The notes: generated by a model from the sequence alone, not told the origin. Positions 24,948 through 34,410 are shown, counted from the first letter of the stretch. The stretch is DNA of 64,000 nucleotides from Desulfonatronum sp. SC1 (GCF_003046795.1 NZ_PZKN01000018.1:26342-90341); one strand, 5' to 3'. Translations and numbers: made by a program.

Positions 24948-26069
24948 ATGCGGGATTGGATAAAAACGGTTTTCACCTCCAGGTCCATGGTCCAGGATCA
25001 TTTTCCCAACGAAACCCATGCGGACGGGCTATTACCGCCCTCCGAGGACACCTTCGCGGCCATCAACGAACTGAGCCGGGTGGTCAAGAACAATCCGGAC
25101 GCCGTGGAAATTTATCTGGCTCTGGGCAATTTGTATCGCTCCCAAGGTGAGATCGAACGGGCCGTACACATCCGTCAGAACCTGATCCTGCGTCCCGGCC
25201 TGCATCAGGAATTCAAAGCCCGGGCATATTATGAACTGGGGCGAGACTACAAACGCGGCGGGTTCGTGGATCGGGCCTTCGACGCCTTGCGCCAAGCCCG
25301 CAAGATCGCCGGCAACAACCCGGCTATCACCCTTGAACTGGCCAAGCTCAGCGCCGAATCCGAGGAATACGTTCAGGCGGCCAAGTACTATCAGGAGTTG
25401 GGCAATTCCATCGCCGAAGCCCACTACCTTGTTCGGCAGGCCCAAAAAGAGTGCCGGGACGACCCCAAGCGCTCCCAGGCTGGAAAATGGCTGGACCGGG
25501 CTCTCAAAGTTTCCCCGGGATGCATGGAAGCTTGGTTGGAAAAACTGCAACGCGCCTGGGGCGGGCAGGAGAAAACCAAGCCGGCCAAGATCCTGGAACT
25601 CGCCATGGCCCTGGTTCCGGAACAGATGCGATTCATCTTGCTCGAAGGACTCCTGAGCACCGCGAGCAACAACGACCGTTCCGGCAACTCCTCTCCTGCC
25701 GCCCCGGACCTGGACGCCGCCCTGGCCGTGCTTTCCGGCTACCCTCAGGACATGCTGCTCCAGCATTACGGAGGCCTGCTGCTCCTGAACCAAGGCCACG
25801 AACAAGACGCCCAGGCCTGGTTCGAGCGCTGCCTGATCCTGGAGCCGAATTTCTGGCTAGCCCGCCTGGAAATTCTGAACCTGGCCAAAAAGCGCCACGA
25901 CCTGCCCAAGACCCTGGCCGTGCAACTAGAGTTCTTCATTTCACGGGCTCGGGAAGTCAAACGATTCTCCTGCCGCCAGTGCGGCCTGAAACGAGAATCG
26001 ATCTTTTTCATCTGTCCCCGCTGCGGTTCCTGGCACTCCATCACCTTTCGCCGCAACCTGAATGAGTGA
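24948..26069 (+). CDS. lapB: LapB/YciM-like TPR protein with C-terminal rubredoxin-type zinc knuckle
   Basis: A 373-residue protein. Most of it is tetratricopeptide repeats (EIYLALGNLYRSQGEIERAV, ARAYYELGRDYKRGGFVDRA). It ends with a metal knuckle, CRQCGLKRESIFFICPRCG, identical in layout to the rubredoxin-like domain of E. coli LapB, which guides FtsH-mediated LpxC turnover. The N-terminal transmembrane helix of E. coli LapB is not obvious here. It follows lapA as in E. coli, which supports the name. Its stop overlaps the mutS start by eight bases. The 254-base gap upstream shows no gene. Confidence 0.78.
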   Translation: MRDWIKTVFTSRSMVQDHFPNETHADGLLPPSEDTFAAINELSRVVKNNPDAVEIYLALGNLYRSQGEIERAVHIRQNLILRPGLHQEFKARAYYELGRDYKRGGFVDRAFDALRQARKIAGNNPAITLELAKLSAESEEYVQAAKYYQELGNSIAEAHYLVRQAQKECRDDPKRSQAGKWLDRALKVSPGCMEAWLEKLQRAWGGQEKTKPAKILELAMALVPEQMRFILLEGLLSTASNNDRSGNSSPAAPDLDAALAVLSGYPQDMLLQHYGGLLLLNQGHEQDAQAWFERCLILEPNFWLARLEILNLAKKRHDLPKTLAVQLEFFISRAREVKRFSCRQCGLKRESIFFICPRCGSWHSITFRRNLNE

Positions 26070-28797
26070 ATCAAGCCCACCCAAGCTGACGCCCATGCTG
26101 GAGCAGTACTTGGGCATCAAGGCCGCCCATCCGGACGCCCTGCTCTTTTTCCGCATGGGGGATTTCTACGAGCTCTTCTTCGAGGACGCCGAAACGGCGG
26201 CCCGTGAACTGCAGATTACTCTGACCAGCCGCAACCCAAACGCCGAAAACCCCGTACCCATGTGCGGGGTGCCCTATCACGCCTGCGAATCCTACCTGAC
26301 CCAACTCCTGAGCAAGGGCCTCAAGGTGGCTATCTGCGACCAGGTGGAGGATCCTAAGGAGGCAAAAGGACTGGTTAAACGGGCCGTTACCCGGGTGCTG
26401 ACCCCAGGTACCCTGGTGGAGGACGCCGGCCTGGAGGCCAAGGAACACCATTTTCTGGCCGCCCTGTTCTGGGACGCTCAGGCGGATTTCGGCGGCTTGG
26501 CTTGGGTAGACGTGTCCACCGGGGAGTGCCGGGGAGTCAGGCTTCGCGGCCAAATGGCGTCATGGTCGTGGGTGGCCAAGCTCCAGCCCCGGGAACTGCT
26601 GCTGCCGGATCACTTGCGCCCACCAGTGCAGGCCGGGGGTGTTTCCACCCGAATCACTCCGCTGCCCGTGCGCGGCTTCTTCGAATTCGGGCAGGCCAAA
26701 GAACGAGTCCTGCGAAGCCAAGGCGTGGCCGACCTGCACGTCCTGGATCTGGAGAACAAGCCACAGCTCACCCAGGCCTTCGGGGCGCTGTTGGCCTATC
26801 TGAAACAGACCCAGAAGCACGACCCGAATCACCTTCAGCCGCTCCAAGTCATTCAGCCCGGCGATTTTCTGCTTCTGGACGAAGTCACCCTGCGCAATCT
26901 GGAAGTTTTTCGTCGCCTGGACGGCGGACGCGGGCCGGGTACCCTGCGCCACGTCCTGGACCAAACCCTGACGTCCATGGGCGGCCGCCTTCTTGAATCC
27001 CGTCTGCACTACCCCTGGAAGGAACCGGAACCGATCCTCCAGAACCAGGCCGTGGTCGCCGCGCTGCTGGAAAATGACGTTTGCCGCTCCGAACTTGCCC
27101 AACGGCTGTCCACCACCACGGACCTGGAACGCATCGCCACCCGGATTTCCATGAACCGAACGTCGCCGCGGGATTTCGCGGCCTTGCGCCAAGGCGTGGC
27201 TCGGCTGCCCGGGCTCCGTGAGACCCTCGGCAACCTGCTTCAGGCCCACGACGAGCAAGAACTCGACATGTCGAAGAACGGTTCTCCCGCTTCCCCGACT
27301 CCTGACGCCAACTCGCCACACATCCTGCTCCAAGAGCTTCTGCGTTCCTGGGACGATCTGAACGATCTGACCGACCTGCTCCAGCGGGCCCTGGTGGACT
27401 CCCCTCCCCTGCTGATCACGGACGGCGGCATTTTCCGCTCTGGATACGATCAGGATTTGGACGCGCTGCTGGACTTGGTGGAACATGGGCAGGATACCCT
27501 GCGGGAGATGCTGGCCCGGGAACAGGAACTGACCGGCCAGCCCAAGCTGAAGATGGGCTACAACCGGGTGTTCGGCTATTATTTCGAGCTGCCCAGATCC
27601 CAGACCAGGGAACTGCCCGAGCGATTCCAGCGGCGGCAGTCCCTGGTCTCCAGCGAGCGCTTCGTCACCGAGGAGCTCAAGGAACTGGAAGACCGTCTGC
27701 TGGGTGCCTCGGACCGACGCAAGATTCTGGAGCACAAGCTCTTTCAGGAACTGCGGGACAAGGTAGACCAATTCCGTTCCCGGGTGATGCGCATGGCCGA
27801 GACCGTGGCCCGCCTGGACGTCTGGCTGGCCCTGGCCGAGGCGGCCAGAAAATGGTCCTGGTCCCGCCCCAACGTCACGACGGATCTGAACATTTCCATA
27901 ATTGGCGGACGCCATCCGGGCATTGAGGCTTGCCAAGGCAGCGCGGACTACATCCCCAACGACGTCCACCTGGACGACCAACGCCGGGTGCTGATCATCA
28001 CCGGCCCGAACATGGGCGGCAAGTCCACGGTGCTGCGCCAGACCGCGCTGATATGCATCCTGGCCCAGATCGGCTCCTTCGTCCCGGCGACCCAGGCGTC
28101 CATCGGCCTCACGGATCGGATCTTCACTCGTGTCGGGGCCTCGGACAACTTGAGTCTTGGGCAAAGCACCTTTATGGTGGAGATGATTGAGACGGCGCGC
28201 ATCCTGCGTCAGGCCACCCAGCGCAGTCTGGTCATCCTGGACGAAATCGGCCGGGGAACCAGCACCTACGACGGCCTGGCCCTGGCCTGGGCCGTGGTGG
28301 AGGAACTTTCCGGCCACGGGGTGAAACAATCCAGAGGCCCCGTGCGGACCCTGTTCGCCACCCATTACCACGAACTGACCTCCCTGGAAGGTCGACTGCC
28401 CGGAGTGCGCAACTACAACATCGCGGTCAAGGAGTGGAAAGGCGACATCATTTTTCTGCGCCGACTGGTCCCCGGTCCTTCGGACCGCAGCTACGGCATC
28501 GAGGTGGCAAAACTGGCCGGCCTCCCGCGCGGGGTCGTGGCCAGAGCCAAGGAAATTTTGGAGGAACTGGACGCCGCGAAAAAGCCCCGAATGCTTCACC
28601 AGTCGTCCAATTCGGCGCGGCGACAACTGCTCCGCGAGCCCCTGCCCGGCTTGGGGATCACGACGCCCTCCCGAGAGAATCCGGAAGAAGCCGACATCTT
28701 AAACCTTTTACGCGACCTTGACCCGAAGCATCTCAGCCCCATGCAAGCGTTGACCTTGCTCCAACAATGGAAGGAACGCCTGGAAGGGGGAGAGTGA
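26062..28797 (+). CDS. mutS: DNA mismatch repair protein MutS
   Basis: A 911-residue MutS. The N-terminal mismatch-recognition motif GDFYELFFEDA supplies the Phe-x-Glu that inserts at mismatches. The C-terminal ATPase has Walker A GPNMGGKST, DNLSLGQSTFMVEM, Walker B VILDEIGRGTSTYDG and ATHYHEL. The length is typical. The start ATG lies inside the end of lapB (eight-base overlap). No mutL is visible nearby. Confidence 0.97.
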   Translation: MSESSPPKLTPMLEQYLGIKAAHPDALLFFRMGDFYELFFEDAETAARELQITLTSRNPNAENPVPMCGVPYHACESYLTQLLSKGLKVAICDQVEDPKEAKGLVKRAVTRVLTPGTLVEDAGLEAKEHHFLAALFWDAQADFGGLAWVDVSTGECRGVRLRGQMASWSWVAKLQPRELLLPDHLRPPVQAGGVSTRITPLPVRGFFEFGQAKERVLRSQGVADLHVLDLENKPQLTQAFGALLAYLKQTQKHDPNHLQPLQVIQPGDFLLLDEVTLRNLEVFRRLDGGRGPGTLRHVLDQTLTSMGGRLLESRLHYPWKEPEPILQNQAVVAALLENDVCRSELAQRLSTTTDLERIATRISMNRTSPRDFAALRQGVARLPGLRETLGNLLQAHDEQELDMSKNGSPASPTPDANSPHILLQELLRSWDDLNDLTDLLQRALVDSPPLLITDGGIFRSGYDQDLDALLDLVEHGQDTLREMLAREQELTGQPKLKMGYNRVFGYYFELPRSQTRELPERFQRRQSLVSSERFVTEELKELEDRLLGASDRRKILEHKLFQELRDKVDQFRSRVMRMAETVARLDVWLALAEAARKWSWSRPNVTTDLNISIIGGRHPGIEACQGSADYIPNDVHLDDQRRVLIITGPNMGGKSTVLRQTALICILAQIGSFVPATQASIGLTDRIFTRVGASDNLSLGQSTFMVEMIETARILRQATQRSLVILDEIGRGTSTYDGLALAWAVVEELSGHGVKQSRGPVRTLFATHYHELTSLEGRLPGVRNYNIAVKEWKGDIIFLRRLVPGPSDRSYGIEVAKLAGLPRGVVARAKEILEELDAAKKPRMLHQSSNSARRQLLREPLPGLGITTPSRENPEEADILNLLRDLDPKHLSPMQALTLLQQWKERLEGGE

Positions 28798-28833
28798 ACA
28801 ATACAGGAACCAAACTGAAGGAGACTTAAACCC

Positions 28834-30087
28834 ATGCATCACTTTACATATCGCAATGGTGAACTGTACGCCGAGGACGTGGCGGTCCGGGATCTGGCGG
28901 CGGAATACGGCACGCCGCTGTACGTCTATTCCACCGCGACCTTCAAGCGCCACTTCCAGGCCTTTGACTCCGCCTTCGCCGACCTGCCTCACATGACGTG
29001 CTATTCGGTCAAGGCCAACTCCAACCTATGCGTGCTGCGCCTGCTTAGCGAGCTGGGCGCGGGTATGGACATCGTTTCCGGGGGCGAACTGTTCCGGGCC
29101 CTTTCCGCCGGGGTCCCGACACGCAAGATCGTTTATTCCGGAGTGGGCAAACGGGCCGAGGAAATCCGGGAAGCCTTGCTGGCCGACATTCTGATGTTTA
29201 ACGTGGAGTCCATGGACGAGCTGCGACGGATCAACGACATCGCCCTGGAACTAGGCCAGGTCGCCCGGATCAGCCTGCGCATCAATCCGGACGTGGACGC
29301 CAAGACACATCCCTACATTTCAACGGGGATGAAGAACAACAAGTTCGGTCTGGACATTAAACAGTCCCTGGAAGGCTACGAACTGGCCTTGAAGCTTCCA
29401 GGCATTGAGCCTGTAGGCATCGACTGCCACATCGGCTCCCAACTCACTTCCATCGCCCCTTTCCTGGAAGCCCTGCACCGGATCAAGGACTTCAATCATA
29501 GATTAAAAACAATGGGCGTGGATGTTCGCTTCCTGGACCTAGGCGGCGGTCTGGGCATCACCTACGACCAGGAAGAGCCGCCGCACCCCAAGGAGTTCGG
29601 CCAAGTCCTGGTCCGGGAACTTCAGGACATGGACGTCACCCTGATCCTTGAGCCGGGCCGGGTCATCGCTGGGAACACGGGCATTCTGGTCACGGAAGTC
29701 GTGTACACCAAATCCACGGAAACCAAGCACTTCGTCATCGTGGACGCCGCCATGAACGATTTGGTCCGCCCCTCCCTGTACCAGTCCCATCATACCATTG
29801 CCGAGGTCAGGCCCCAAGGTCGATCGACACGGAACGTAGACGTGGTCGGGCCCATCTGCGAGTCAGGAGACTTTCTGGCCCGGGACCGAGACCTGCCCGA
29901 AGTGCACTCCGGTGAACTTCTGGCGATTTTTTCCGCCGGGGCTTACGGCTTCACCATGTCCTCCCAGTATAACTCCCGCCCCCGGGCCGCGGAAATCCTG
30001 GTGGATGGCTCCCAGGTCATGCTGGCTCGGAAACGCGAAACCTACAACGACTTGGTTGCCCTGGAGCGTCAATGCCTCAAGGAATGA
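28834..30087 (+). CDS. lysA: Diaminopimelate decarboxylase
   Basis: A 417-residue PLP enzyme of the alanine-racemase fold that decarboxylates meso-DAP to lysine. K60 in YSVKANSN is the Schiff-base lysine; FLDLGGGLGITY, EPGR and CESGDFLARDR carry further PLP and substrate contacts. A good AAGGAG ribosome binding site precedes the ATG. DapL, which supplies LL-DAP in the aminotransferase route, is encoded at 53637-54803. The 3' end overlaps the globin kinase gene by 16 bases. Confidence 0.95.
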   Translation: MHHFTYRNGELYAEDVAVRDLAAEYGTPLYVYSTATFKRHFQAFDSAFADLPHMTCYSVKANSNLCVLRLLSELGAGMDIVSGGELFRALSAGVPTRKIVYSGVGKRAEEIREALLADILMFNVESMDELRRINDIALELGQVARISLRINPDVDAKTHPYISTGMKNNKFGLDIKQSLEGYELALKLPGIEPVGIDCHIGSQLTSIAPFLEALHRIKDFNHRLKTMGVDVRFLDLGGGLGITYDQEEPPHPKEFGQVLVRELQDMDVTLILEPGRVIAGNTGILVTEVVYTKSTETKHFVIVDAAMNDLVRPSLYQSHHTIAEVRPQGRSTRNVDVVGPICESGDFLARDRDLPEVHSGELLAIFSAGAYGFTMSSQYNSRPRAAEILVDGSQVMLARKRETYNDLVALERQCLKE

Positions 30088-31244
30088 ACGTCCTCTTCGA
30101 GCGATTGCCGTCCATACCGACCCCCATGGACCGGTTGCGCGGCTTTCAAAGCCAACTGGGCATCGACCAGAAGGACTTCGCTCGGATGAATCAGCTTTCG
30201 GACGCGTTTTCGCCGGAAAAGGAACGGTTCGCCCAGCGGGTCTTCGATCATTTCCACGGCATCCCGGCAACTCGTATCGTCCTGGATCACGGCCCGTCGC
30301 GGGAACGGATGATCCGGATCTGGTCCCATTGGTACGAATCCTTTTTCCAGAACCGCAACCAAGATGCTTTTCTGATCGCCCAATGGCGTAGCGGCCTGAA
30401 CCATGTGGCCGCGGGCATCGATCATCGCTACATCAGCTTGGCCTATGCCATGGCCCGTAAATTCATCCATGAAACGGCCCTGGCCAAGCTGGAGCCGAAA
30501 CCCTGCTCCGCGGCCATCGACCTGATGGACCGCCTCCTGGATCTCTGCTTGCTGGTGGAGACCGACGCCTTTATCACCTCTCTGACCAAATGCGACCTGG
30601 AGATCATTCGCGGCATCGCCCACCAGGTCCGCAATCCCCTGATGGTTATCGGCGGCAACGTCTTGCGTCTGCGCAAACAGCTTCCCGCGGACGACCCCAA
30701 GCACGAAGTGTACGAAACCATGCTACTGGAGGCCAACCGCCTGGAGCGGATGGTTCGCAACGTGACCACCTACAACGAGGTCTTCCAACGCGAGCCTCGG
30801 CCCAACTCCTGCGACCTGGACTCCGCGATCAAGGCCACCCTGGAGGAATTGCGGCCTCAGGATGGGATTAGCGTCGAAATCCGGCCGGATACTCGCCATC
30901 CCAACGTGCTGGCGGACCCGGAAGACCTGCGGGTGATCCTGTATCACCTGATCCAAAACAGCCTGGAAAATGCGGCGGACACGTCCGCTCCCATGGTCCG
31001 GATCACCTCCCTCCAAAGCGAGACCAGCGGTGACTTTCTAGATATCCACATCTTCAACAACGGCCCGACTCCGAATCCGGACAGCCTGGAAAGCCTGTTC
31101 ACGCCATTTTACTCCACCAAGGCCTTGGGCACCGGCTTCGGCCTGCCCATTGCCAGGCTGGCCGTACGCAAGAACCACGGGCACCTGACCTTGCGGTCCC
31201 AGCCGGAGGAAGGCACGACCTGTTTGGTCACATTGCCGACGTGA
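30072..31244 (+). CDS. Globin-coupled histidine kinase
   Basis: A 390-residue soluble kinase. Residues ~20-175 resemble a protoglobin/globin-coupled sensor: RIWSHWYESFF followed by QWRSGLNHVAAGIDHRYISLAYA, where H111 aligns with the proximal heme histidine of that family. The kinase core has H-box GIAHQVRNPL (H184), N-box LIQNSLENAA and the G2 box GTGFGLPIARLA. It should sense oxygen, NO or CO in the cytoplasm. The ATG at 30072 has GGAG six bases before it and lies inside lysA; ATG 30084 is an alternative. No response regulator is adjacent. The heme assignment rests on motif spacing only. Confidence 0.75.
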   Translation: MPQGMNVLFERLPSIPTPMDRLRGFQSQLGIDQKDFARMNQLSDAFSPEKERFAQRVFDHFHGIPATRIVLDHGPSRERMIRIWSHWYESFFQNRNQDAFLIAQWRSGLNHVAAGIDHRYISLAYAMARKFIHETALAKLEPKPCSAAIDLMDRLLDLCLLVETDAFITSLTKCDLEIIRGIAHQVRNPLMVIGGNVLRLRKQLPADDPKHEVYETMLLEANRLERMVRNVTTYNEVFQREPRPNSCDLDSAIKATLEELRPQDGISVEIRPDTRHPNVLADPEDLRVILYHLIQNSLENAADTSAPMVRITSLQSETSGDFLDIHIFNNGPTPNPDSLESLFTPFYSTKALGTGFGLPIARLAVRKNHGHLTLRSQPEEGTTCLVTLPT

Positions 31245-31260
31245 CGGAATGGTGTATGGT

Positions 31261-31315
31261 TCACGCGAAGGCGCGAAACCAAGAATATTTGTACATCCTT
31301 CGCGCCTTCGCGTGA
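31261..31315. repeat. 17-bp perfect inverted repeat between the kinase and DUF523 genes
   Basis: TCACGCGAAGGCGCGAA (31261-31277) and its exact complement (31299-31315) are separated by a 21-base AT-rich loop. There is no following T run. It could be a REP-like dispersed element or a structured 3' end protecting the upstream message. Confidence 0.65.
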
Positions 31316-31347
31316 GCCCCTTTACCAACTCCCCTGAGGAGGATGAC

Positions 31348-32298
31348 ATGGAAAAACCGCTGCGTTTGGGTATCAGCTCTTGTTTGCTGGGCAACAACGT
31401 CCGCTATGACGGCGGGCACAAGCTGGATCGTTTCTTGCGGGACACCCTGGGCAAGTACGTGGAGTTCGTGCCGGTCTGTCCGGAGGTGGAGTGCGGCATG
31501 TCCGTGCCACGGGAGGCCATGCGGCTGGTGGGAGACACCGAGAATCCCCGGCTACGGACCATTCGGTCCGGCGATGACCTTACGGACCAAATGCTGGCCT
31601 GGGCCGCGGAGAAGAACAAGTGGCTGGCCGGACAGGATCTGTGCGGCTTCATCTTCAAGAGCAAGTCGCCATCCAGCGGCCTGCAAAACGTGAAGGTCTA
31701 CTCAGAGCAAGGCATGCCGCAGCAAAAAGGAGTGGGCATTTTCGCCAAGACGTTCATCACCCGGTTCCCGGACATCCCGGTGGAAGACGATGGACGCCTG
31801 AACGATCCAGGTCTGCGAGAAAACTTCATCGAGCGGATTTTCGTAGCCCGGCGCTGGCAGGACGTGGTCACGGCCAAGCCGGCCCTTGGGCCGTTGGTTG
31901 CCTTTCAAGCGCACCATAAGTATCTTGTTTTAGCCCACAGCCCGAAGCATTACACAGCCCTGGGCCGCCTAGTGGCCCAGGGCTCGGAAATGAACCGGGA
32001 CCAGGTATTCACCGAGTATGGACGCCTGCTGTCCGAGGCCCTGCAAGTTCGCACCACCAAGGCTAAATTGTTCAATGTGCTGGAAAAGAGCATGGGCCAT
32101 TTCAAAAAGCAGATCACGGCCTGGGAAAAGCAGGAACTACTGGACGTCTTCCGACGCTTCAAGGAAGGTCAAATCCCGCTGATCGTCCCGGTGACCCTGC
32201 TCAACCACTACATCCGGAAGTATGATGAGCCGTATCTCAAGACACAGTTCTTCTTCCACCCGCACCCTTTGGAACTCAAGCTGCGCAACCACGCCTGA
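31348..32298 (+). CDS. DUF523 and DUF1722 domain protein
   Basis: A 316-residue cytosolic protein. The N-terminal half has the DUF523 opening ISSCLLGNNVRYDGGHK and CPEVECGM; the C-terminal half has the DUF1722 ending HPLELKLRNHA. The two-domain form occurs widely in bacteria and is often linked to DNA repair or photolyase neighbourhoods, but its activity is unproven. The ATG at 31348 follows GAGGAGG closely and begins exactly at the conserved domain; the frame is open upstream through the inverted repeat, which is not protein-like. Conserved cysteines near the N-terminus suggest metal or cluster binding. Confidence 0.8.
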   Translation: MEKPLRLGISSCLLGNNVRYDGGHKLDRFLRDTLGKYVEFVPVCPEVECGMSVPREAMRLVGDTENPRLRTIRSGDDLTDQMLAWAAEKNKWLAGQDLCGFIFKSKSPSSGLQNVKVYSEQGMPQQKGVGIFAKTFITRFPDIPVEDDGRLNDPGLRENFIERIFVARRWQDVVTAKPALGPLVAFQAHHKYLVLAHSPKHYTALGRLVAQGSEMNRDQVFTEYGRLLSEALQVRTTKAKLFNVLEKSMGHFKKQITAWEKQELLDVFRRFKEGQIPLIVPVTLLNHYIRKYDEPYLKTQFFFHPHPLELKLRNHA

Positions 32299-32328
32299 TC
32301 CACGAGCTACTTCCCCCACACTCACGCC

Positions 32329-33420
32329 ATGCGCCTGATACGAGACTGGTTTCAACGACATTTCAGCGACCCCCAGGTTGTGATCCTGGTGGGCATGCTG
32401 ATCGTGGTGTTCGCCGGAATCTACTTTCTGGGACGGATGGTGGTGCCATTCCTGACCGGGTTAGTCATGGCTTATCTACTGGAAGGCTTGGTTCGCTTTC
32501 TGACCAACTGGCGCATCCCGAGACTCTTGGCCGTGCTGATCGTTTTTTTCGGATTCATGACCGGGTCATTCTTCGCCCTATTCTGGCTGCTGCCCATGCT
32601 GACCAAGCAGGTCGCCCAACTGGTTCAACAGATACCCGGCCTGATCACCCACACCCAAGCCCTGCTGCTCCAGCTCCCGGAGCGCTACCCCAAGTTCATC
32701 ACCGATGAACAAGTGGTCCAGTTCACCACGGCGCTGCGCAACGAACTGTTTACCTTTGGTCAAAAGCTGCTGACTTTTTCCGTGGCCTCGGTCACGGGGT
32801 TGATCACCATCATCGTGTACTTGATCATCGTGCCCATGCTGATCTTCTTTTTCCTCAAGGACAAAGAAAAAATCGTGAGCTGGCTGCGGGCCTTCCTGCC
32901 CAAGGAGCGGAGCTTGGCCAAGCAGGTCTGGCTGGAAGTGGACAACCAGATCGGCAATTATATTCGGGGGAAGTTCTGGGAAATCCTGATCGTCTGGGGC
33001 GCGACCTACGCAACCTTTCTCTGGCTCGGCATGCAGTACGCCATGCTGCTCGGGCTGGTGGTCGGCCTGTCCGTGCTGATTCCCTACATCGGAGCCGCCG
33101 TGGTCACCCTGCCCGTGGCCATTGTGGCCTATGCCCAATGGGGGTTCGGGGACGAATTGTTGTACGTGCTCATCGCCTACGCCGTGATCCAGGCCATTGA
33201 CGGCAACATCCTCGCCCCTTTGCTTTTTTCCGAAGTGGTGGACATCCACCCCGTGGCTATCATCCTGGCCATCTTGGTCTTCGGCGGGCTCTGGGGCTTC
33301 TGGGGCATCTTCTTTGCAATCCCCCTGGCCACAGTGGTTCAGGCCGTGCTCCGCGCCTGGCCCAGATCCATGGCTCCACCGCCAGAGGAGCCGGAAGCCG
33401 GCACGCAGTACACTGAGTAA
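32329..33420 (+). CDS. AI-2E family transporter (PerM-like permease)
   Basis: A 363-residue inner-membrane protein with about seven to eight hydrophobic helices, in the pattern of the AI-2E/PerM family (an N-terminal helix pair, an amphipathic middle region with VSWLRAFLPKERS-like charge, and DGNILAPLLFSEVVDIHPVAII near the C-terminus). Family members have been proposed as exporters or as Na+/H+ antiporters; the real substrate is unknown. It starts 30 bases after the DUF523/DUF1722 gene and may be in the same operon. It is convergent with the next gene. Confidence 0.88.
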   Translation: MRLIRDWFQRHFSDPQVVILVGMLIVVFAGIYFLGRMVVPFLTGLVMAYLLEGLVRFLTNWRIPRLLAVLIVFFGFMTGSFFALFWLLPMLTKQVAQLVQQIPGLITHTQALLLQLPERYPKFITDEQVVQFTTALRNELFTFGQKLLTFSVASVTGLITIIVYLIIVPMLIFFFLKDKEKIVSWLRAFLPKERSLAKQVWLEVDNQIGNYIRGKFWEILIVWGATYATFLWLGMQYAMLLGLVVGLSVLIPYIGAAVVTLPVAIVAYAQWGFGDELLYVLIAYAVIQAIDGNILAPLLFSEVVDIHPVAIILAILVFGGLWGFWGIFFAIPLATVVQAVLRAWPRSMAPPPEEPEAGTQYTE

Positions 33421-33465
33421 AAAACGAAAGGGAGAGAAAGCACTTTTTCCCTTCCCACCCCTTTT

Positions 33466-34275
33466 TTACCCGTCCTTCGTCTCCGCTACAACGCGACGCA
33501 ACCGGGGAACCTCCCGGACTTGGGCCCAGACCAGCCCCAAATACTCGTAGACAGCCCGTTCGCTACGACGCAGCGCGGTGGAGGACGGAAAAAAATCACC
33601 AGGATGGCGCTCCCTCTCCAAGGATTGCTTGACCAGAAAATCCGTCGGCGCCGGGATCGGGGCCAGTCCGGCGGCCTGGGCCAAAGCCACGGACCTGAGC
33701 ATGTGCGAGGCGGAAGTGACCAGCAAAAAAGGCTCACCCGCCTCGATCACCTCCCGCAAGGCCAGCATCTCTTCCGCCGTGTCTCTGGCTTGGTCCAGCA
33801 GAACCCTCGGCCCCGACTCCCCCAGATCTCCAGCCGCCCCTGCCATGACTTGGGCATGGGATACCGCATCGAAAACCGCTCCCCCCGAAACGACCAAAAC
33901 GCTCCGTGGAAGCTGTCGATGCAGCCGGATTCCTTCGACGAGCCGGGCAAGCGAAGCGTCGGTCAATTGCATTGTCGCGGTCAATCGAGGATCTGACCGA
34001 TGCCCTCCGCCCAGCACGACGACAAACCTGATGTCCGCCAGATCCCGAACACTCGTCACCGGGTCATGGCGACGCTCCAAAGGAATCAGAAGGCGATCCG
34101 CCACCGGGGACGACGCAAAGCCTATCGCGGTCATCGTTCCCAGAAGCAACACCGTTCCAGCCAGCTTCCGGCTCTTTCCCAGCCAAAGCAGCGCCAGCCC
34201 GACAAAAAGCAGGAGGCCGGCCACGCTCAGGGGCATGCAGAGCAGGCCGATGATTATTTTCAGCAGGAACATCAT
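33466..34275 (-). CDS. DUF218 (ElyC/SanA/YdcF) membrane-anchored protein
   Basis: A protein of about 269 residues with two N-terminal transmembrane helices (LLKIIIGLLCMPLSVAGLLL and GTVLLLGTMTAIGFA), then a DUF218 domain with VVVLGGGH, VSGGAVFD and LVTSASHMLRS. ElyC and SanA proteins act in envelope integrity and undecaprenyl-phosphate or peptidoglycan metabolism. Tandem ATG codons at 34275 and 34272 were preferred; an in-frame TTG at 34293 would add six residues. The 45 bases between this and the AI-2E gene contain T-rich tracts but only a weak hairpin. Confidence 0.85.
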   Translation of the reverse strand: MMFLLKIIIGLLCMPLSVAGLLLFVGLALLWLGKSRKLAGTVLLLGTMTAIGFASSPVADRLLIPLERRHDPVTSVRDLADIRFVVVLGGGHRSDPRLTATMQLTDASLARLVEGIRLHRQLPRSVLVVSGGAVFDAVSHAQVMAGAAGDLGESGPRVLLDQARDTAEEMLALREVIEAGEPFLLVTSASHMLRSVALAQAAGLAPIPAPTDFLVKQSLERERHPGDFFPSSTALRRSERAVYEYLGLVWAQVREVPRLRRVVAETKDG

Positions 34276-34307
34276 GGATGGCTCAGGATTCAAAGCTTTT
34301 CTTGCGG

Positions 34308-34410
34308 TATCGGGGTCGGCGCTTCGCTATCGGAATCGGTGTCGAAAAAGGATTATGGGCGAACAAACAGTATCGATCCCGATCCCGATAGCGAAGCGCC
34401 GACCCCGATA
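34308..34410. repeat. Long palindrome with 26-bp perfect arms
   Basis: The arm at 34308-34333, beginning TATCGGGGTCGGCGCTTCG, has its exact complement at 34385-34410. Pairing can continue imperfectly inward through GGAATCGGTGTCGA against TCGATCCCGATCC. The loop is about 30 bases. It lies between the SNF2 helicase stop and the DUF218 start, both minus strand. Its TCGG-unit style resembles the repeat at 2001-2114. A REP/BIME-type element or a strong attenuator are both possible. Confidence 0.75.

Noticed and set aside
26560..28626. Long open frame (about 690 codons) opposite mutS
   Set aside because: It is antisense to clearly coding mutS, rich in Gly/Gln/His/Arg as expected from a GC-rich complementary frame, and has no recognisable domain.
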